Source of the DNA: Pseudanabaena sp. lw0831
GTDB lineage: Bacteria; Cyanobacteriota; Cyanobacteriia; Pseudanabaenales; Pseudanabaenaceae
Assembly (NCBI RefSeq): GCF_016584665.1
Contig: NZ_BBJB01000066.1
Coordinates: 1-64,000, forward strand
Direction of reading: 5' to 3'
DNA length: 64,000 nucleotides
Part shown: positions 15,104 to 24,296 of the stretch, piece after piece
Layout of the letters: each line of letters starts with the position of its first letter
Numbering within the stretch: position 1 is the stretch's first letter
Notes under the pieces: generated by a model
Seen by the model: only the letters and a program-made list of their open reading frames with translations
Database searches by the model: none
What the model was told of the DNA's origin: nothing
Made by a program: the position numbers and the translations under genes

Positions 15104-15152
15104 AAAAAAACTTTAAAAAGTGCTGCTTCGCAGCACTTTTTAAAGTTTTTTT
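15104..15152. terminator. Bidirectional hairpin between BtuR-like and ycf20
   Basis: AAAAAAACTTTAAAAAGTGC...GCACTTTTTAAAGTTTTTTT is a perfect stem with cttcg loop. It lies between convergent genes and offers a T-rich tail in both directions. Confidence 0.85.
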
Positions 15153-15153
15153 G

Positions 15154-15175
15154 TTAAGAAAGCGAGCTTTCTTAA
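15154..15175. repeat. Second short palindrome abutting ycf20 stop
   Basis: TTAAGAAAGC-ga-GCTTTCTTAA, directly after the previous hairpin and touching the ycf20 stop codon (TGA, 15178-15176). Confidence 0.65.
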
Positions 15176-15529
15176 TCATGACCCAAGCTTGAAGGCTTCT
15201 AGAAATAGTCCATATACCAAGCCTAACTTAATAGAATTCAATATTTCAGTAGTCAGTAATCTTGGGGCTAAGCTTCCATCTACAGAAGTTACTCTTTTAG
15301 CACCATAAACATAGCGATTAGTAAGCTCCACAATCAAAACCACAACTGCCGCTGTCACAACATCTTGCTCAGATTTCGCCCCAGACACAGTGGAAATCAC
15401 CGATGCTAAAAAGAATCCTAGCAATAGACTAATCAATATAAAAGATGTGCGCCGCCAAGGGTTTCGTGACCATTGCGATATTCTACCAACGCTAACACTG
15501 ATAATTGTACTAAGACGAGTATTTTGCAT
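15176..15529 (-). CDS. ycf20: Ycf20-like protein (DUF565)
   Basis: The 117-residue membrane protein has two hydrophobic segments (ILISLLLGFFLASVISTVSG and the Val/Ile-rich helix around VTAAVVVLIVELTNRYVYG) and a third near the C-terminus (SIKLGLVYGLFLEAFKLG). The ELTNRYVYG region and KLG(L/M)xYGLFLEAFKLGS ending are the Ycf20 hallmarks. In plants and algae, members affect non-photochemical quenching; the cyanobacterial role is unsettled. It lies divergent from nothing and downstream in direction from clpB, after a hairpin. Confidence 0.88.
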   Translation of the reverse strand: MQNTRLSTIISVSVGRISQWSRNPWRRTSFILISLLLGFFLASVISTVSGAKSEQDVVTAAVVVLIVELTNRYVYGAKRVTSVDGSLAPRLLTTEILNSIKLGLVYGLFLEAFKLGS

Positions 15530-15557
15530 AAAAATTTCTCAACTTCGTTATATGGTA

Positions 15558-15588
15558 AGGATAGGCGGCGCGAAGCGCCGCCTATCCT
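15558..15588. terminator. Hairpin after clpB
   Basis: AGGATAGGCGGCGC-gaa-GCGCCGCCTATCCT, a perfect 14-bp stem with a 3-base loop, five bases beyond the clpB stop and before the ycf20 start. No U-tract. Confidence 0.75.
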
Positions 15589-15593
15589 AGATA

Positions 15594-18266
15594 CTAACTA
15601 AAAACTAGTTTGTCATCCTCAACCGTGATCGAAATCTGATGCCCTTCCGCAAAAGTTCCTTCTAGAATTTTATTGGCGATCGGATTTTCGATTTCCCTTT
15701 GAATGGCTCGTTTTAAAGGACGCGCACCATAGGAAGGATCATAACCAACCGCAGCAATATAGTCTTTCGCTTCTTCGCTTAGTTTTAAAGAAATCTTGCG
15801 ATCGCTAAGTCGATTCTCAATACGTTTAATTTGCAACGCGGCAATCGAGCGAATCTCATTGCGCCGTAAAGCATGGAAGATCACTGTCTCATCAATGCGA
15901 TTGAGAAATTCAGGGCGAAAGTGATTGCGAAGAACGTCAAGAACTTTATCGCGCATTTCATCATAGCGAGAGTCGCCATCAAGATCGCTGGATAAATCCT
16001 TTGATACTTCGAGAATGCGATCGCTACCGATATTACTGGTCATGATGATTACCGTGTTTTTGCAATCTACCAAGCGCCCTTGACTATCGGTAATCCTCCC
16101 ATCATCAAGAACTTGTAAGAGAATATTAAATACATCAGGATGCGCCTTCTCGACCTCATCAAATAACACCACCGAATAAGGATGGCGACGCACGGCTTCT
16201 GAGAATTGTCCGCCTTCCTCATAGCCGACATATCCAGGAGGTGCACCGATTAAGCGCGAAACCGAATGCTTCTCCATATATTCCGACATATCGATCCGCA
16301 CCATCGAGGCATCGGAATCAAATAGAAATTCGGCAAGTGTGCGAGCCAGCTCAGTTTTGCCCACGCCCGTGGGGCCCAAAAATAGGAATGAACCAATCGG
16401 ACGATTGGGATCGTTCATCCCCGCACGGGCACGACGAATTGCGGAAGCCACCGAAATTACTGCTTCTTCTTGACCAATAACGCGATCGTGGAGGTGTTTT
16501 TCTAGAGTCAGTAATTTCTGCCGTTCTGACAGTAATAATTTGTTAAGAGGAATTCCAGTCCACCGCGCTACAATTTCGGCAATATCATCTTCAGTAACTT
16601 GCTCACGAGACAGAGATCCTTCAGAACCTGCAAGGCTAATTTCTAACTCAGCCTCATCAAGATTTTTCTCTAACTCAGTTAATTTTCCATATTTGAGTTC
16701 GGCGGCTTTGTTCAGATTGAACTCGCGCTCCATCTGATCGATTTGCTGCTTGGTTTGATCGATTTGTTCTTTTAGTGAACGTAAATTCGTCACTGCATCT
16801 TTCTCAAGTTGCCAACGATCATTGAGACTGGTAAAGCGATCGCTTAATTCATTCATCTCATTGTCAAGGCGTTCTAGTCGATCCTGTACGGCTTTACTGC
16901 TCTTGTTCTTATAGATCACTTTGCCATCTGCTTCCACTCGTTCGACAGCGGTGGCATCTTTTTCTTTTTGCAAAGAGAATCTTTCCATTTCAAGCTGTCT
17001 GATCCGACGATCAATTTCATCTAGCTCTAGTGGTCGGGAATCCATTTCCATTTTTAATTTGGCTGCTGATTCATCCACAAGATCGATCGCTTTATCTGGC
17101 AAAAAGCGATCGGTAATATAGCGATTAGAGAGAGTTGCCGCTGCTACTAGTGCTGAATCAGAAATAGTTACGCCATGGTGTAATTCGTAGCGCTCTTTTA
17201 AACCACGCAAAATCGAAATTGTATCTTCGACTGTCGGCTGCTCGATTAAAACTTGCTGAAAACGACGCTCTAGAGCTGCATCTTTCTCTATGTATTGACG
17301 ATATTCATCTAAGGTCGTTGCGCCAATACAGCGTAATTCACCCCGTGCTAACATCGGCTTGAGAATATTTCCTGCATCCATTGCGCCTTGCTGTGTGGCT
17401 CCTGCACCCACCACGGTATGCAATTCATCAATGAATAGCACTATTTTGCCATCGGAATTGAGAACTTCTTTTAGAACTGCTTTCAGGCGATCTTCAAATT
17501 CCCCCCGATATTTTGCTCCTGCAATCAGCGACCCCATGTCCATACTAATAATCGTGCGGTCTTTGAGAGATTCTGGTACGTCGCCACGAATAATACGCTG
17601 GGCAAGTCCCTCTGCGATCGCCGTTTTACCAACCCCTGGTTCACCAATCAACACAGGATTATTTTTAGTCCGCCGCGATAATACTTGTACCACCCGCCGA
17701 ATCTCATCGTCACGACCAATCACAGGATCGAGTTTGCCTTGCTTCGCCTGTTCTGTAAGATCGCGACCATATTTTTCCAAAGCCGCATACTTTGCTTCAG
17801 GATTTTGATCGGTGATGGTCTGGCTACCCCGTAGTGATTTGATTGTTTCTTCTAACTTTTTGCGATCGATGCTTAAATCCCGATATAGCCGCTTACCGAT
17901 GCGATCGTCATCGGTTAAGCCGAGGAGCATATGCTCAACTGCCATAAAGTCATCACCAAAGCTCTTGCGACTCTCCTCAGCACGATCGAGCCATACCTCC
18001 AAGCTGCGCCCCAAATACAACTGCTCTGGACTCGCTACACGAGCCTGTCGTCGCAAAAATTCTTCAACCTGTCGCCGCGCCCGCGCCATCGGTACGGACA
18101 TCGCCGCAAATACATTTGTGGTTAAGCCATCTTCTTGCTCCAAGAGCGCCATCAGCAAATGCTCGACTTCAAGTTGTTGATGCTGCGATCGCCTTGCGAC
18201 CTCTTGCGACTTGACGATCGCTTCCCATGCTTTTTCGGTAAATTTTTTCGGATCGGTTGGTTGCAT
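15594..18266 (-). CDS. clpB: ATP-dependent chaperone ClpB
   Basis: This 890-residue Hsp100 disaggregase starts with the canonical ClpB opening [20 protein letters not shown]. The Clp N domain (residues 1-150) is followed by AAA-1 with P-loop [13 protein letters not shown] and Walker [15 protein letters not shown]. Next come the ClpB-specific coiled-coil middle domain (about 400-540) and AAA-2 with [11 protein letters not shown] and [14 protein letters not shown]. The C-terminus has the expected [20 protein letters not shown]. It cooperates with DnaK to rescue aggregates after heat stress. A second internal start, used for a short form in many bacteria, was not assigned. No CIRCE element was seen upstream. 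Confidence 0.97.
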   Translation of the reverse strand: MQPTDPKKFTEKAWEAIVKSQEVARRSQHQQLEVEHLLMALLEQEDGLTTNVFAAMSVPMARARRQVEEFLRRQARVASPEQLYLGRSLEVWLDRAEESRKSFGDDFMAVEHMLLGLTDDDRIGKRLYRDLSIDRKKLEETIKSLRGSQTITDQNPEAKYAALEKYGRDLTEQAKQGKLDPVIGRDDEIRRVVQVLSRRTKNNPVLIGEPGVGKTAIAEGLAQRIIRGDVPESLKDRTIISMDMGSLIAGAKYRGEFEDRLKAVLKEVLNSDGKIVLFIDELHTVVGAGATQQGAMDAGNILKPMLARGELRCIGATTLDEYRQYIEKDAALERRFQQVLIEQPTVEDTISILRGLKERYELHHGVTISDSALVAAATLSNRYITDRFLPDKAIDLVDESAAKLKMEMDSRPLELDEIDRRIRQLEMERFSLQKEKDATAVERVEADGKVIYKNKSSKAVQDRLERLDNEMNELSDRFTSLNDRWQLEKDAVTNLRSLKEQIDQTKQQIDQMEREFNLNKAAELKYGKLTELEKNLDEAELEISLAGSEGSLSREQVTEDDIAEIVARWTGIPLNKLLLSERQKLLTLEKHLHDRVIGQEEAVISVASAIRRARAGMNDPNRPIGSFLFLGPTGVGKTELARTLAEFLFDSDASMVRIDMSEYMEKHSVSRLIGAPPGYVGYEEGGQFSEAVRRHPYSVVLFDEVEKAHPDVFNILLQVLDDGRITDSQGRLVDCKNTVIIMTSNIGSDRILEVSKDLSSDLDGDSRYDEMRDKVLDVLRNHFRPEFLNRIDETVIFHALRRNEIRSIAALQIKRIENRLSDRKISLKLSEEAKDYIAAVGYDPSYGARPLKRAIQREIENPIANKILEGTFAEGHQISITVEDDKLVFS

Positions 18267-18470
18267 TGGCTTTGGTTACAGCAGGCTTAGGTGTGATTTC
18301 TAACGATAGTTAAAATAAGTTTACAATATAGTTTCTTGTCTATAGCAATCCTAAAAGGTTTGTGAGAGTATGCGACTAAAGGGCGCACTCTCTTAGACTA
18401 GCTTTATACAAACTTAGATCGCGATCGCTGTTACCATCGTTGATAATTTCTGGAAAGGAGAAAGCATTCG

Positions 18471-19433
18471 ATGTCTGTAGTCAATCAGCAAGAAGTTTTG
18501 GCAAGCTTTAAGGTTTTGGTAAGCATGGCAAAAGCCGACGGTAAACTGCTTGAAGAAGAGTTTGCTAGTCTTGCCGATACTTTTGAAGAAATCCATCTAC
18601 CCGAAGGCGTTACCGTTGATCGCCTATTGAATGAAGAAGATGAGCCAATCGATACATTACTGACCCAAATCACCAGCGAGATCGCGCAGGAGATGGTTTA
18701 TCAGTCTGCCTATGCGATGGCAAATATCGATGGTGAGTGCAGTTCAGAAGAAAAAGAGCTTTTAGATAAAATTGGTGCAACTTTTACGAGTTCTAAGCTT
18801 TGGGGCAAACAAGAATGGCTGGAGACACTAGAGCGCCGCTCCACCAAATCCTCTATCTCCGAGCAGGTACGTCAAATCGATGATCCTGACAAACGGGCTG
18901 CTGAGGTTGAAAGTGCAACTACTGATGCCTGTTTTTTGAATGCAGTTTTGGGCGCTTTCCCCATTCCTGGGATCGCGATCGCCTTCGATATGTTGATCTA
19001 CTGGAATCAACTCGATCTCGCTCAAGCGATCGGTCAAAGCTGGGGCTACGATCGCGCCAACGAAAATCTTCGTAAAGCCCTATTCGGTAGTTTAGGAATC
19101 ACGGGTACAAGGATTGCAGTTAGTAATCTCGCTAAACTTGTTCCTGTTTTTGGCATGGTAGTTGGTGCAACTACCGCTTATGCAAGTACATGGGCGCTTG
19201 GCAAAGTTGCCAACGATTACTATGCATCGGGCGGAGAAATGGATACCTTTAGCCTTCGTCAAGCTTTTAAACAAGCCAAGAAAGAGGGTGAAGCTGTTTA
19301 CAAAACCAAAGCTGATGAAATTGCAGCGAAAAAACAAGCGATCGAGCCTCAAGTTCAATTGCTAAATGAGGAGCTGAAAGCAGGAAGTATTACTCCTGAA
19401 GAATATCAAGTGAAGCTCAAAGAGCTTCTCTAA
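18471..19433 (+). CDS. TerB-like / DUF697-like protein with SHOCT-type tail
   Basis: The 320-residue protein begins with a TerB-like helical domain (ASFKVLVSMAKADGKLLEEE and AYAMANIDGECSSEEKELLD, two acidic metal-binding-type motifs). The middle part has Gly/Ala-rich membrane-associated helices (VLGAFPIPGIAIAFDML and LVPVFGMVVGATTAYASTWA) as in DUF697 proteins. It ends with LNEELKAGSITPEEYQVKLKELL, the SHOCT pattern. It may sense ions or stress at the membrane. AAGGAG is 11 bases before the ATG. It stands alone and converges on the CopD-like gene across a shared hairpin. Confidence 0.7.
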   Translation: MSVVNQQEVLASFKVLVSMAKADGKLLEEEFASLADTFEEIHLPEGVTVDRLLNEEDEPIDTLLTQITSEIAQEMVYQSAYAMANIDGECSSEEKELLDKIGATFTSSKLWGKQEWLETLERRSTKSSISEQVRQIDDPDKRAAEVESATTDACFLNAVLGAFPIPGIAIAFDMLIYWNQLDLAQAIGQSWGYDRANENLRKALFGSLGITGTRIAVSNLAKLVPVFGMVVGATTAYASTWALGKVANDYYASGGEMDTFSLRQAFKQAKKEGEAVYKTKADEIAAKKQAIEPQVQLLNEELKAGSITPEEYQVKLKELL

Positions 19434-19468
19434 AAGAAAAAGGGGCGCAATGCGCCCCTTTTTCTTTT
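19432..19468. terminator. Hairpin carrying both stop codons of convergent genes
   Basis: AAAAGAAAAAGGGGCGC and GCGCCCCTTTTTCTTTT form the stem. With the flanking T and A the palindrome reads TAAAAG at both ends, so TAA stops both the plus-strand gene (19431-19433) and the minus-strand gene (19469-19467). Confidence 0.9.
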
Positions 19469-19913
19469 AGAAGAAACCACCGAGGCGAATTCCTGCGCCT
19501 AAAATCACAAATAAAACGGCTAGGGTCGTCACTCCGATAATGTGATAAGCCAAGGAATTTAAAGTTTCTTTCGTGAGATTGGGAATAATAAAAAAGCGAG
19601 CATGAATCGCCAAGGCAATCGTTCCTAATAGCAGTAAAAGTTTGATTCCGATATAAGTTGATAGATAGGAATCAAAATCTAGGAAGTGATGGAAATAAGG
19701 GAAATAAATCCACGTTAGCCCCAAGCCTGTAATTACTTGCACCAATAGGGAAGTCAGTCCAAAATTTTCAAAATGTTCTTCAAATTGATGAATCAAATCA
19801 GGATCTCGATTTTGCAAAGCCTTGGGTAATACTGTCACTGCCAGCACTAGATGACCGCCCACCCATACAGTTGCACCCAAAGTATGTAGAACAACCAGAA
19901 TTTTGAATAACAT
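19467..19913 (-). CDS. CopD-like integral membrane protein
   Basis: The 148 residues are predicted to form four transmembrane helices. The pattern LHTLGATVWVGGHLVLAVTVLP, with His residues in helix 1 (H10 and H21), and IHARFFIIPN in helix 3 resembles the CopD/DUF2214-type family of copper-resistance or heme-containing membrane proteins. The conserved His could bind heme or copper. No CopC is adjacent. Function is inferred from the fold only. Confidence 0.6.
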   Translation of the reverse strand: MLFKILVVLHTLGATVWVGGHLVLAVTVLPKALQNRDPDLIHQFEEHFENFGLTSLLVQVITGLGLTWIYFPYFHHFLDFDSYLSTYIGIKLLLLLGTIALAIHARFFIIPNLTKETLNSLAYHIIGVTTLAVLFVILGAGIRLGGFF

Positions 19914-20014
19914 TTAATGACTTCTCCTTTGGCAATGAAAATTTTACTTACAGCAATTTGCTTTCAAACCCGCCACAAATAAGAATATAAGTATATGCAC
20001 ATAATTAATTACAC

Positions 20015-20067
20015 ACCCAAACCCGTAAAGTTACGCCCCTGAGGGGCGTAACTTTACGGGTTTGGGT
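20015..20067. repeat. ACCCAAACCCG hairpin
   Basis: ACCCAAACCCGTAAAGTTAC then GCCCC-tga-GGGGC and the full complement, 25-bp arms. It lies in the 319-bp gene-free stretch 19914-20232, upstream of the CopD-like gene and downstream of ispE. The rest of the stretch includes a degenerate AAAACCAAAAAGAGAGTTGC half-hairpin near 20160. Confidence 0.8.
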
Positions 20068-20232
20068 AATTTATTTTGCACAAGGACTTAAAACCCATTG
20101 CAGGGCTTAGCCCTGCGACCCTTCTTGTGGCAGGTTTGCTCGAACACTACTGTAAGACACAAAACCAAAAAGAGAGTTGCGGAGCAAATCACCGTAACTT
20201 ACAAGAGATGCTAGCGATCGCAGGCATGAAGC

Positions 20233-21141
20233 TTAAGCATCAAAAATAGAACGAACTAAGCTCTTAACTACCCAAACATCGATTTCATCGGTTCTTACAG
20301 CTTCAGCAATTTGCTGAGCGCGATCTAGATCGGGCGCGATCGCAAATACTGTTGATCCTGAACCTGACATCATTGCGCCAAGACATTCTTGATCGAGCAA
20401 TTTATTTTTGAGATCAGCAATCGCAGGATACTCAGGCAATACTACTCGTTCAAGATCGTTATAAAGTAATCGCCCGATCTTATTTGGCGCAGAATCACCA
20501 CCAGAGGCGATCGCCGCGACGATTTGACTAGATAGATTTTGGTTTTTAACTTGACTAGTGGCAAGCAAACCTTGTTTTCGGAAAGTTTGATAGGCCCATG
20601 CAGTAGCGATCTCAATCTGACGTGGCTTACAAATTACTAATACTAAATCTGTGAGATCGGGCAAAGGTGAAAGCACTTCGCCGCGACCTGTGGCTAGGGC
20701 AGTGCCGCCAAACACACAGAAAGGAATATCGGAGCCTAACTGCGCTGCAAAATCACAAAGTTGTGACTGGGTGAGTCCCAAATCCCAAAGGCGATCAATC
20801 CCCACAAAAACTGCGGCAGCATTGGCTGAGCCACCAGCCAAACCAGCCCCCATCGGAATTTGCTTGTCGATCACAATTTCCATTCCCCCAATCTCTGGAT
20901 AGATGTCTTGCATCAAGGCCGCAGCTTTGTAAGCTAGATTTGTGCGATCGCAAGGCACTTCAGGATTAGTACAGAGGACTTGAATCTCATCTGCACCAAT
21001 TTTACGAATATCCACGCGATCGCATAGATCGATACTCTGCAAGATCATCACCAAATCGTGGTAACCATCAACACGGCTCCCCGTAATCTCTAGATAGAGA
21101 TTGATTTTTGCCGCTGCTTTGAGAGAAATACGCGAGGTCAT
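20233..21141 (-). CDS. ispE: 4-diphosphocytidyl-2-C-methylerythritol kinase
   Basis: The 302-residue GHMP kinase of the MEP isoprenoid pathway phosphorylates CDP-methylerythritol with ATP. Motifs: substrate-binding KAAAKINLYLEITGSRVDGYH at the N-terminus (K10 general base position), the ATP loop PMGAGLAGGSANAAAVFVG near residue 95 and the C-terminal GAMMSGSGSTVFAI. Its start overlaps the pipX stop by four bases (ATGA), so the two genes are translated from one message. Confidence 0.96.
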   Translation of the reverse strand: MTSRISLKAAAKINLYLEITGSRVDGYHDLVMILQSIDLCDRVDIRKIGADEIQVLCTNPEVPCDRTNLAYKAAALMQDIYPEIGGMEIVIDKQIPMGAGLAGGSANAAAVFVGIDRLWDLGLTQSQLCDFAAQLGSDIPFCVFGGTALATGRGEVLSPLPDLTDLVLVICKPRQIEIATAWAYQTFRKQGLLATSQVKNQNLSSQIVAAIASGGDSAPNKIGRLLYNDLERVVLPEYPAIADLKNKLLDQECLGAMMSGSGSTVFAIAPDLDRAQQIAEAVRTDEIDVWVVKSLVRSIFDA

Positions 21142-21407
21142 TGAGAAAAAGTTCGCTTGTATATATGCTGTAAGTTTTTTTGATCGATATCAGTCCCACC
21201 GCGCCGCAGCGATCGCATTTGGTTTTCGACCATGAGCTTGGCATCTGCTCGCGAGACAGGCTCAAACTGAACACCGTCAGGACTAGTTGTAATTAGGAAA
21301 AATAACCTTTGTGCGTAGAGTGTGGTAAACAAACTACGAAACTCATCTACTCTACATAAGCGAGATAGCAAGCCAAAAGTGGGATGATTTAGATAATGTT
21401 CGGACAT
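21138..21407 (-). CDS. pipX: PII-interacting transcriptional coactivator PipX
   Basis: The start ATG at 21407 yields 89 residues, the normal PipX length; an upstream ATG at 21479 would add 24 unrelated residues. The sequence MSEHYLNHPTFGLLSRLC and TLYAQRLFFLIT (Tudor-like domain), the EPVSRADAKLMVENQMRSLRR segment and the ending HIYKRTFSQ match PipX. PipX is the coactivator of NtcA that swaps between NtcA and PII depending on 2-oxoglutarate. Overlap with ispE by four bases couples nitrogen signalling and an isoprenoid enzyme in one transcript. Confidence 0.93.
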   Translation of the reverse strand: MSEHYLNHPTFGLLSRLCRVDEFRSLFTTLYAQRLFFLITTSPDGVQFEPVSRADAKLMVENQMRSLRRGGTDIDQKNLQHIYKRTFSQ

Positions 21408-21654
21408 TTGGCGGGCTAGAAAATTTAGTAAGTTGGATGAACTAGGAAAAGTGAATTTTTTCTGTATCGTAAACAACATGAGTTTAACGAAACTATCGGG
21501 ATCAGGTATTTATAAAGAAGCTTAAAAATCCCTAGAAATTAGACAATACAACCTATTCGATAATATTACGATTATTATTTTGATATGTTTAGTGCGATTA
21601 ATCAGGAAATGTTATCAAACCTTAACGACTTTTCCCCTAGCATTCGATCAAATT

Positions 21655-22062
21655 ATGACTAAATTTTTTAATTTTCGTGTTCTGGCAAGGCTAGTTTTAG
21701 TTATTGTCCTGATCTCCAGCCTTTTTTTAGCCCCAAAACTAACGATCGCTGCTGAACGTCGTCCTGTTATCCCCGCCAATGGGCAGCCGATTCTCAGTGG
21801 CAATATGCATGGATCTGACTGGATGGCTGCTTCCAATGATTCTAAGCAAGCCTATTGCCAAGAAGCTTTTGTTGCCTTTCGTGGCTCTGCGGCTCAAAGC
21901 TATATCATTAGCCACAATATTCAAAGTCTTAGTCCAGAAGGACTATGCGATCGCATGGATCAGTACTACAGCCTCGAAGATTATGCCGATGATCGGCTCG
22001 GATCTGCGGCTGCGATCGCCCCAATTTTGTTCGCCGATACGCCCCTTGGCACTAAATACTAA
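21655..22062 (+). CDS. Hypothetical exported protein
   Basis: The ATG at 21655 (MTKFFNFRVLARLVLV) gives a proper signal peptide with a hydrophobic core and cleavage near TIAA-ERR. The upstream frame from 21580 is longer but lacks a ribosome site. The mature 110 residues (PANGQPILSGNMHGSDWMAA, YCQEAFVAFRG, GLCDRMDQYYSLEDYADDRL) contain two Cys that could form a disulfide. No catalytic family is recognised. It is monocistronic and upstream of the desA operon in the same direction. Confidence 0.6.
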   Translation: MTKFFNFRVLARLVLVIVLISSLFLAPKLTIAAERRPVIPANGQPILSGNMHGSDWMAASNDSKQAYCQEAFVAFRGSAAQSYIISHNIQSLSPEGLCDRMDQYYSLEDYADDRLGSAAAIAPILFADTPLGTKY

Positions 22063-22200
22063 AATCAATCCGTATAATTACTCATTAGATATATTTATGG
22101 TACACAAAAATACACATGACATAAGATAGAATTTGAGTCATAAAATATTTTTGTTATTTTGTGGTGTGATCGCGACGTTTTCAAACGTTTTAAAGGAAGT

Positions 22201-22383
22201 ATGAGCAAACAAACTGAAGCCCCAACGAAAAAGATTTCTACATTGAATGTATCCGCTAAAAAGTTATACTCCGAAGAAGTTCAAGCCGAACTTGCGGAAT
22301 TGCAATCAGATATCGATGTTCTTTTCCAGCAATTACAAAGCTTGAGTAGTCAACGCCTGACCACAGTAGGGAGTGCTCAGTAG
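22201..22383 (+). CDS. Small protein translationally coupled to desA
   Basis: The ATG at 22201 follows a ribosome site AAAGGAAGT. The 60-residue product starts with a Lys/Thr-rich tail and then a helical heptad-like stretch ([20 protein letters not shown], then QSLSSQRLT). Its TAG overlaps the GTG start of desA by one base. A longer GTG start at 22159 adds residues without supporting signal. The tight coupling suggests a role with the desaturase or as a leader cistron; function unknown. Confidence 0.65.
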   Translation: MSKQTEAPTKKISTLNVSAKKLYSEEVQAELAELQSDIDVLFQQLQSLSSQRLTTVGSAQ

Positions 22384-23417
22384 TGGTTGCCATACAAAAC
22401 TCCTCACACACTCTTACCCCTGAGACGACCCTCCGCGACATCATTAAAACTATCCCTTCTGAATACTTTGAGAAAAAACCTCTCAGAGCTTGGTTGAGCG
22501 TTTTATTTTCATTAACAACCGCCGCGCTTGGTTATGCCAGCATTGCCTTCTCGCCTTGGTACTTGCTGCCTTTCGCTTGGATTTTTACAGGTACTGCCCT
22601 GACAGGTTGGTTCGTAATTGGGCATGACTGTGGACATCGTTCTTTCTCCAACAAAATTTGGGTTAACGATCTTGTCGGACATATCGCTTTCTTGCCATTG
22701 ATTTTTCCTTTTCATGGTTGGCGCTTTAAGCATGATTACCATCATTTGCATACCAATAAGATGGGTGAAGACAATGCTTGGTATCCATTTACCGTCGAAG
22801 AATATGAGGAAGGAAAAGGGCTTATTTCCAATGTTTATCGATTGATTCGCACCCGTTTTTGGTGGATTGGCTCGATCGTTCATTGGGGAAACTTACACTT
22901 TAACGCTAGCCTCTATCCTGAGCGCCAGCAGTCTCAAGTCAAGTTTTCTTATCGATTGGTGATTGCATTCGCCGCGATCGCATTTCCAACTTTGATTATC
23001 ACAACAGGCTTCTTTGGCTTTGTCAGCTTTTTTGTAATGCCTTGGTTGGTATATCATTTTTGGATGAGCACCTTCACTATTGTTCACCACACGATGCCAG
23101 ATATCCAATTCAAAGATAAGGATAAATGGCACGCAGCGACCGACCAGCTAACAGGAACCGTCCATTGCGACTATCCAGTTTGGGTGGAGTGGCTATGTCA
23201 CGATATCAATGTCCATGTTCCTCATCACGTTTCGACTGGGATTCCCTCGTATAATTTGCGCTTAGCACATAAGTCTCTCGATGAAAATTGGGGTCAATAT
23301 ATGTATAAGACTAAGTTTTCTTGGGCTTTGATGAAGGATATTGGCGATCGCTGTCATATCTACGATGTAGATAAATGCTATAAAAGTTTCGATGAAGTTG
23401 ATGCTAAATCAGTTTAG
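22383..23417 (+). CDS. desA: Acyl-lipid delta-12 desaturase
   Basis: The 344-residue membrane di-iron desaturase shows all three histidine boxes: HDCGH (residues 81-85), HDYHHLHTN (117-125) and HVPHH (about residue 277), and an N-terminal motif [20 protein letters not shown] typical of DesA. It introduces the delta-12 double bond into membrane lipid acyl chains using ferredoxin, a key step in cold acclimation. The start codon is GTG, overlapping the preceding small gene. Hydrophobic segments between the boxes match the four-helix topology. Confidence 0.95.
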   Translation: MVAIQNSSHTLTPETTLRDIIKTIPSEYFEKKPLRAWLSVLFSLTTAALGYASIAFSPWYLLPFAWIFTGTALTGWFVIGHDCGHRSFSNKIWVNDLVGHIAFLPLIFPFHGWRFKHDYHHLHTNKMGEDNAWYPFTVEEYEEGKGLISNVYRLIRTRFWWIGSIVHWGNLHFNASLYPERQQSQVKFSYRLVIAFAAIAFPTLIITTGFFGFVSFFVMPWLVYHFWMSTFTIVHHTMPDIQFKDKDKWHAATDQLTGTVHCDYPVWVEWLCHDINVHVPHHVSTGIPSYNLRLAHKSLDENWGQYMYKTKFSWALMKDIGDRCHIYDVDKCYKSFDEVDAKSV

Positions 23418-23440
23418 CTAAAGCTCTAGCCAAGGGCAAA

Positions 23441-23493
23441 AAAAACAAAAAGAGAGTTGTGGCGCGAAACGCCTCAACTCTCTTTTTGTTTTT
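23441..23493. terminator. Hairpin after desA
   Basis: AAAAACAAAAAGAGAGTTG arm and its complement, tip GGCGcgaaaCGCC with one internal T-T mismatch. It lies 24 bases after the desA stop. The arm shares AAAAAGAGAGTTG with the hairpin at 6663-6713. Confidence 0.8.
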
Positions 23494-23550
23494 ATGTCTT
23501 AACTAGAGTGACTAAAGCTATAGCAATGATTGAATTATTTAGGACAAATC

Positions 23551-23605
23551 AAAACCCAAAAGAGTAATGGCGGCGCAAAGCGCCGCCATTACTCTTTTGG
23601 GTTTT
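23551..23605. repeat. AAAACCCAAAAG hairpin
   Basis: Perfect 55-bp element: AAAACCCAAAAGAGTAATGG arm and GGCGGCGcaaaGCGCCGCC tip. It lies 58 bp after the desA terminator hairpin, in the 325-bp gene-free stretch before the next gene. Confidence 0.85.
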
Positions 23606-23640
23606 AAATCATCAAAATGCAGTTGCCATTTTGATGATTT
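23606..23640. repeat. Palindrome adjoining the previous hairpin
   Basis: AAATCATCAAAATG-cagttgc-CATTTTGATGATTT follows directly on the AAAACCC hairpin with no spacer, so two unrelated perfect hairpins sit back to back. Confidence 0.75.
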
Positions 23641-23742
23641 GGCTCAAATGTGAATCCCCAAATTTTAGATAGCAAAATGCTCTAGATGTATCGCTTTGCG
23701 CTATAACCTGTGATTAATACTTTCACTCTGGAGATGCAAAAT

Positions 23743-24144
23743 ATGCGTACCATACGAAAATTGCCGATCCTATCGCTTGCTCTAGTTTTGGTTGGTTACA
23801 TTGTCTATGGATGGTTGCTTTCGATTCACAAGGCGGATTGGCGAATATGGATTCCCGCTGGGGCGATCGCCTTTGGCGTGGACTGGTTATTCTCCGTAGG
23901 ATGGGCGATCGCGGCGATAATATTTGTGTTTTACCAAAAGTCGCAGTTTGTCTTATCACTGGGGATTAGTGTAGTTTGGGTGCTAATGATGTATGTTGCA
24001 AGAAATGAACTTCGCGCTTTCATGAACAATCGTGGCTGGAATTTCTTTGTTCTTGCTTTAATCGCTGGGGCTGGACTGGGGCTAGGCTGGTTTACCGATA
24101 CATTGCCCACAATTCGTACTTTCGGCGAATCATTAGTTAAGTAA
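23743..24144 (+). CDS. Hypothetical membrane protein
   Basis: The ATG at 23743 is preceded by TGGAG at a suitable distance; in-frame GTG 23710 and ATG 23734 are alternatives. The 133-residue product has four predicted transmembrane helices (LALVLVGYIVYGWLL, the Trp-rich WLFSVGWAIAAIIFV, LSLGISVVWVLMMYVA and FFVLALIAGAGLGLGWF). No charged catalytic residues stand out. The stop codon overlaps the next hairpin by one base. Confidence 0.55.
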   Translation: MRTIRKLPILSLALVLVGYIVYGWLLSIHKADWRIWIPAGAIAFGVDWLFSVGWAIAAIIFVFYQKSQFVLSLGISVVWVLMMYVARNELRAFMNNRGWNFFVLALIAGAGLGLGWFTDTLPTIRTFGESLVK

Positions 24145-24182
24145 GATCCAAAATGAGGCGCGAAGCGCCTCATTTTGGATCT
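24144..24182. terminator. Hairpin after the membrane-protein gene
   Basis: AGATCCAAAATGAGGCGC-gaa-GCGCCTCATTTTGGATCT, perfect 18-bp stem; its first base is the last base of the TAA stop. Confidence 0.8.
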
Positions 24183-24218
24183 CAAAGCGATGTGCCGAGG
24201 TACTTGTTAAATCTACTT

Positions 24219-24232
24219 GTTACTAGCGCTAC
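24219..24232 (+). promoter_or_regulatory. Possible NtcA-type site upstream of the ntcB-like gene
   Basis: GTT-ACTAGCGC-TAC is one base away from the NtcA consensus GTA-N8-TAC and lies 65 bp before the ATG of an NtcB-like regulator, genes often controlled by NtcA. The -10 element expected about 22 bases downstream is not convincing, so this is a weak call. Confidence 0.3.
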
Positions 24233-24296
24233 TTTTCCAAAATCCTAGAAGTTGCTTAATGATGGCAGACATAAGTAGAGCTATCGTTAATTTTTC

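Noticed and set aside
17359-17808. Long plus-strand frames inside clpB (also 17812-18180)
   Set aside because: They mirror clpB codons and carry no recognisable protein pattern.
24189-24296. A good NtcA promoter before the ntcB-like gene
   Set aside because: The GTT-N8-TAC match has one deviation and no proper -10 box at the usual distance; it is kept only as a weak regulatory feature.
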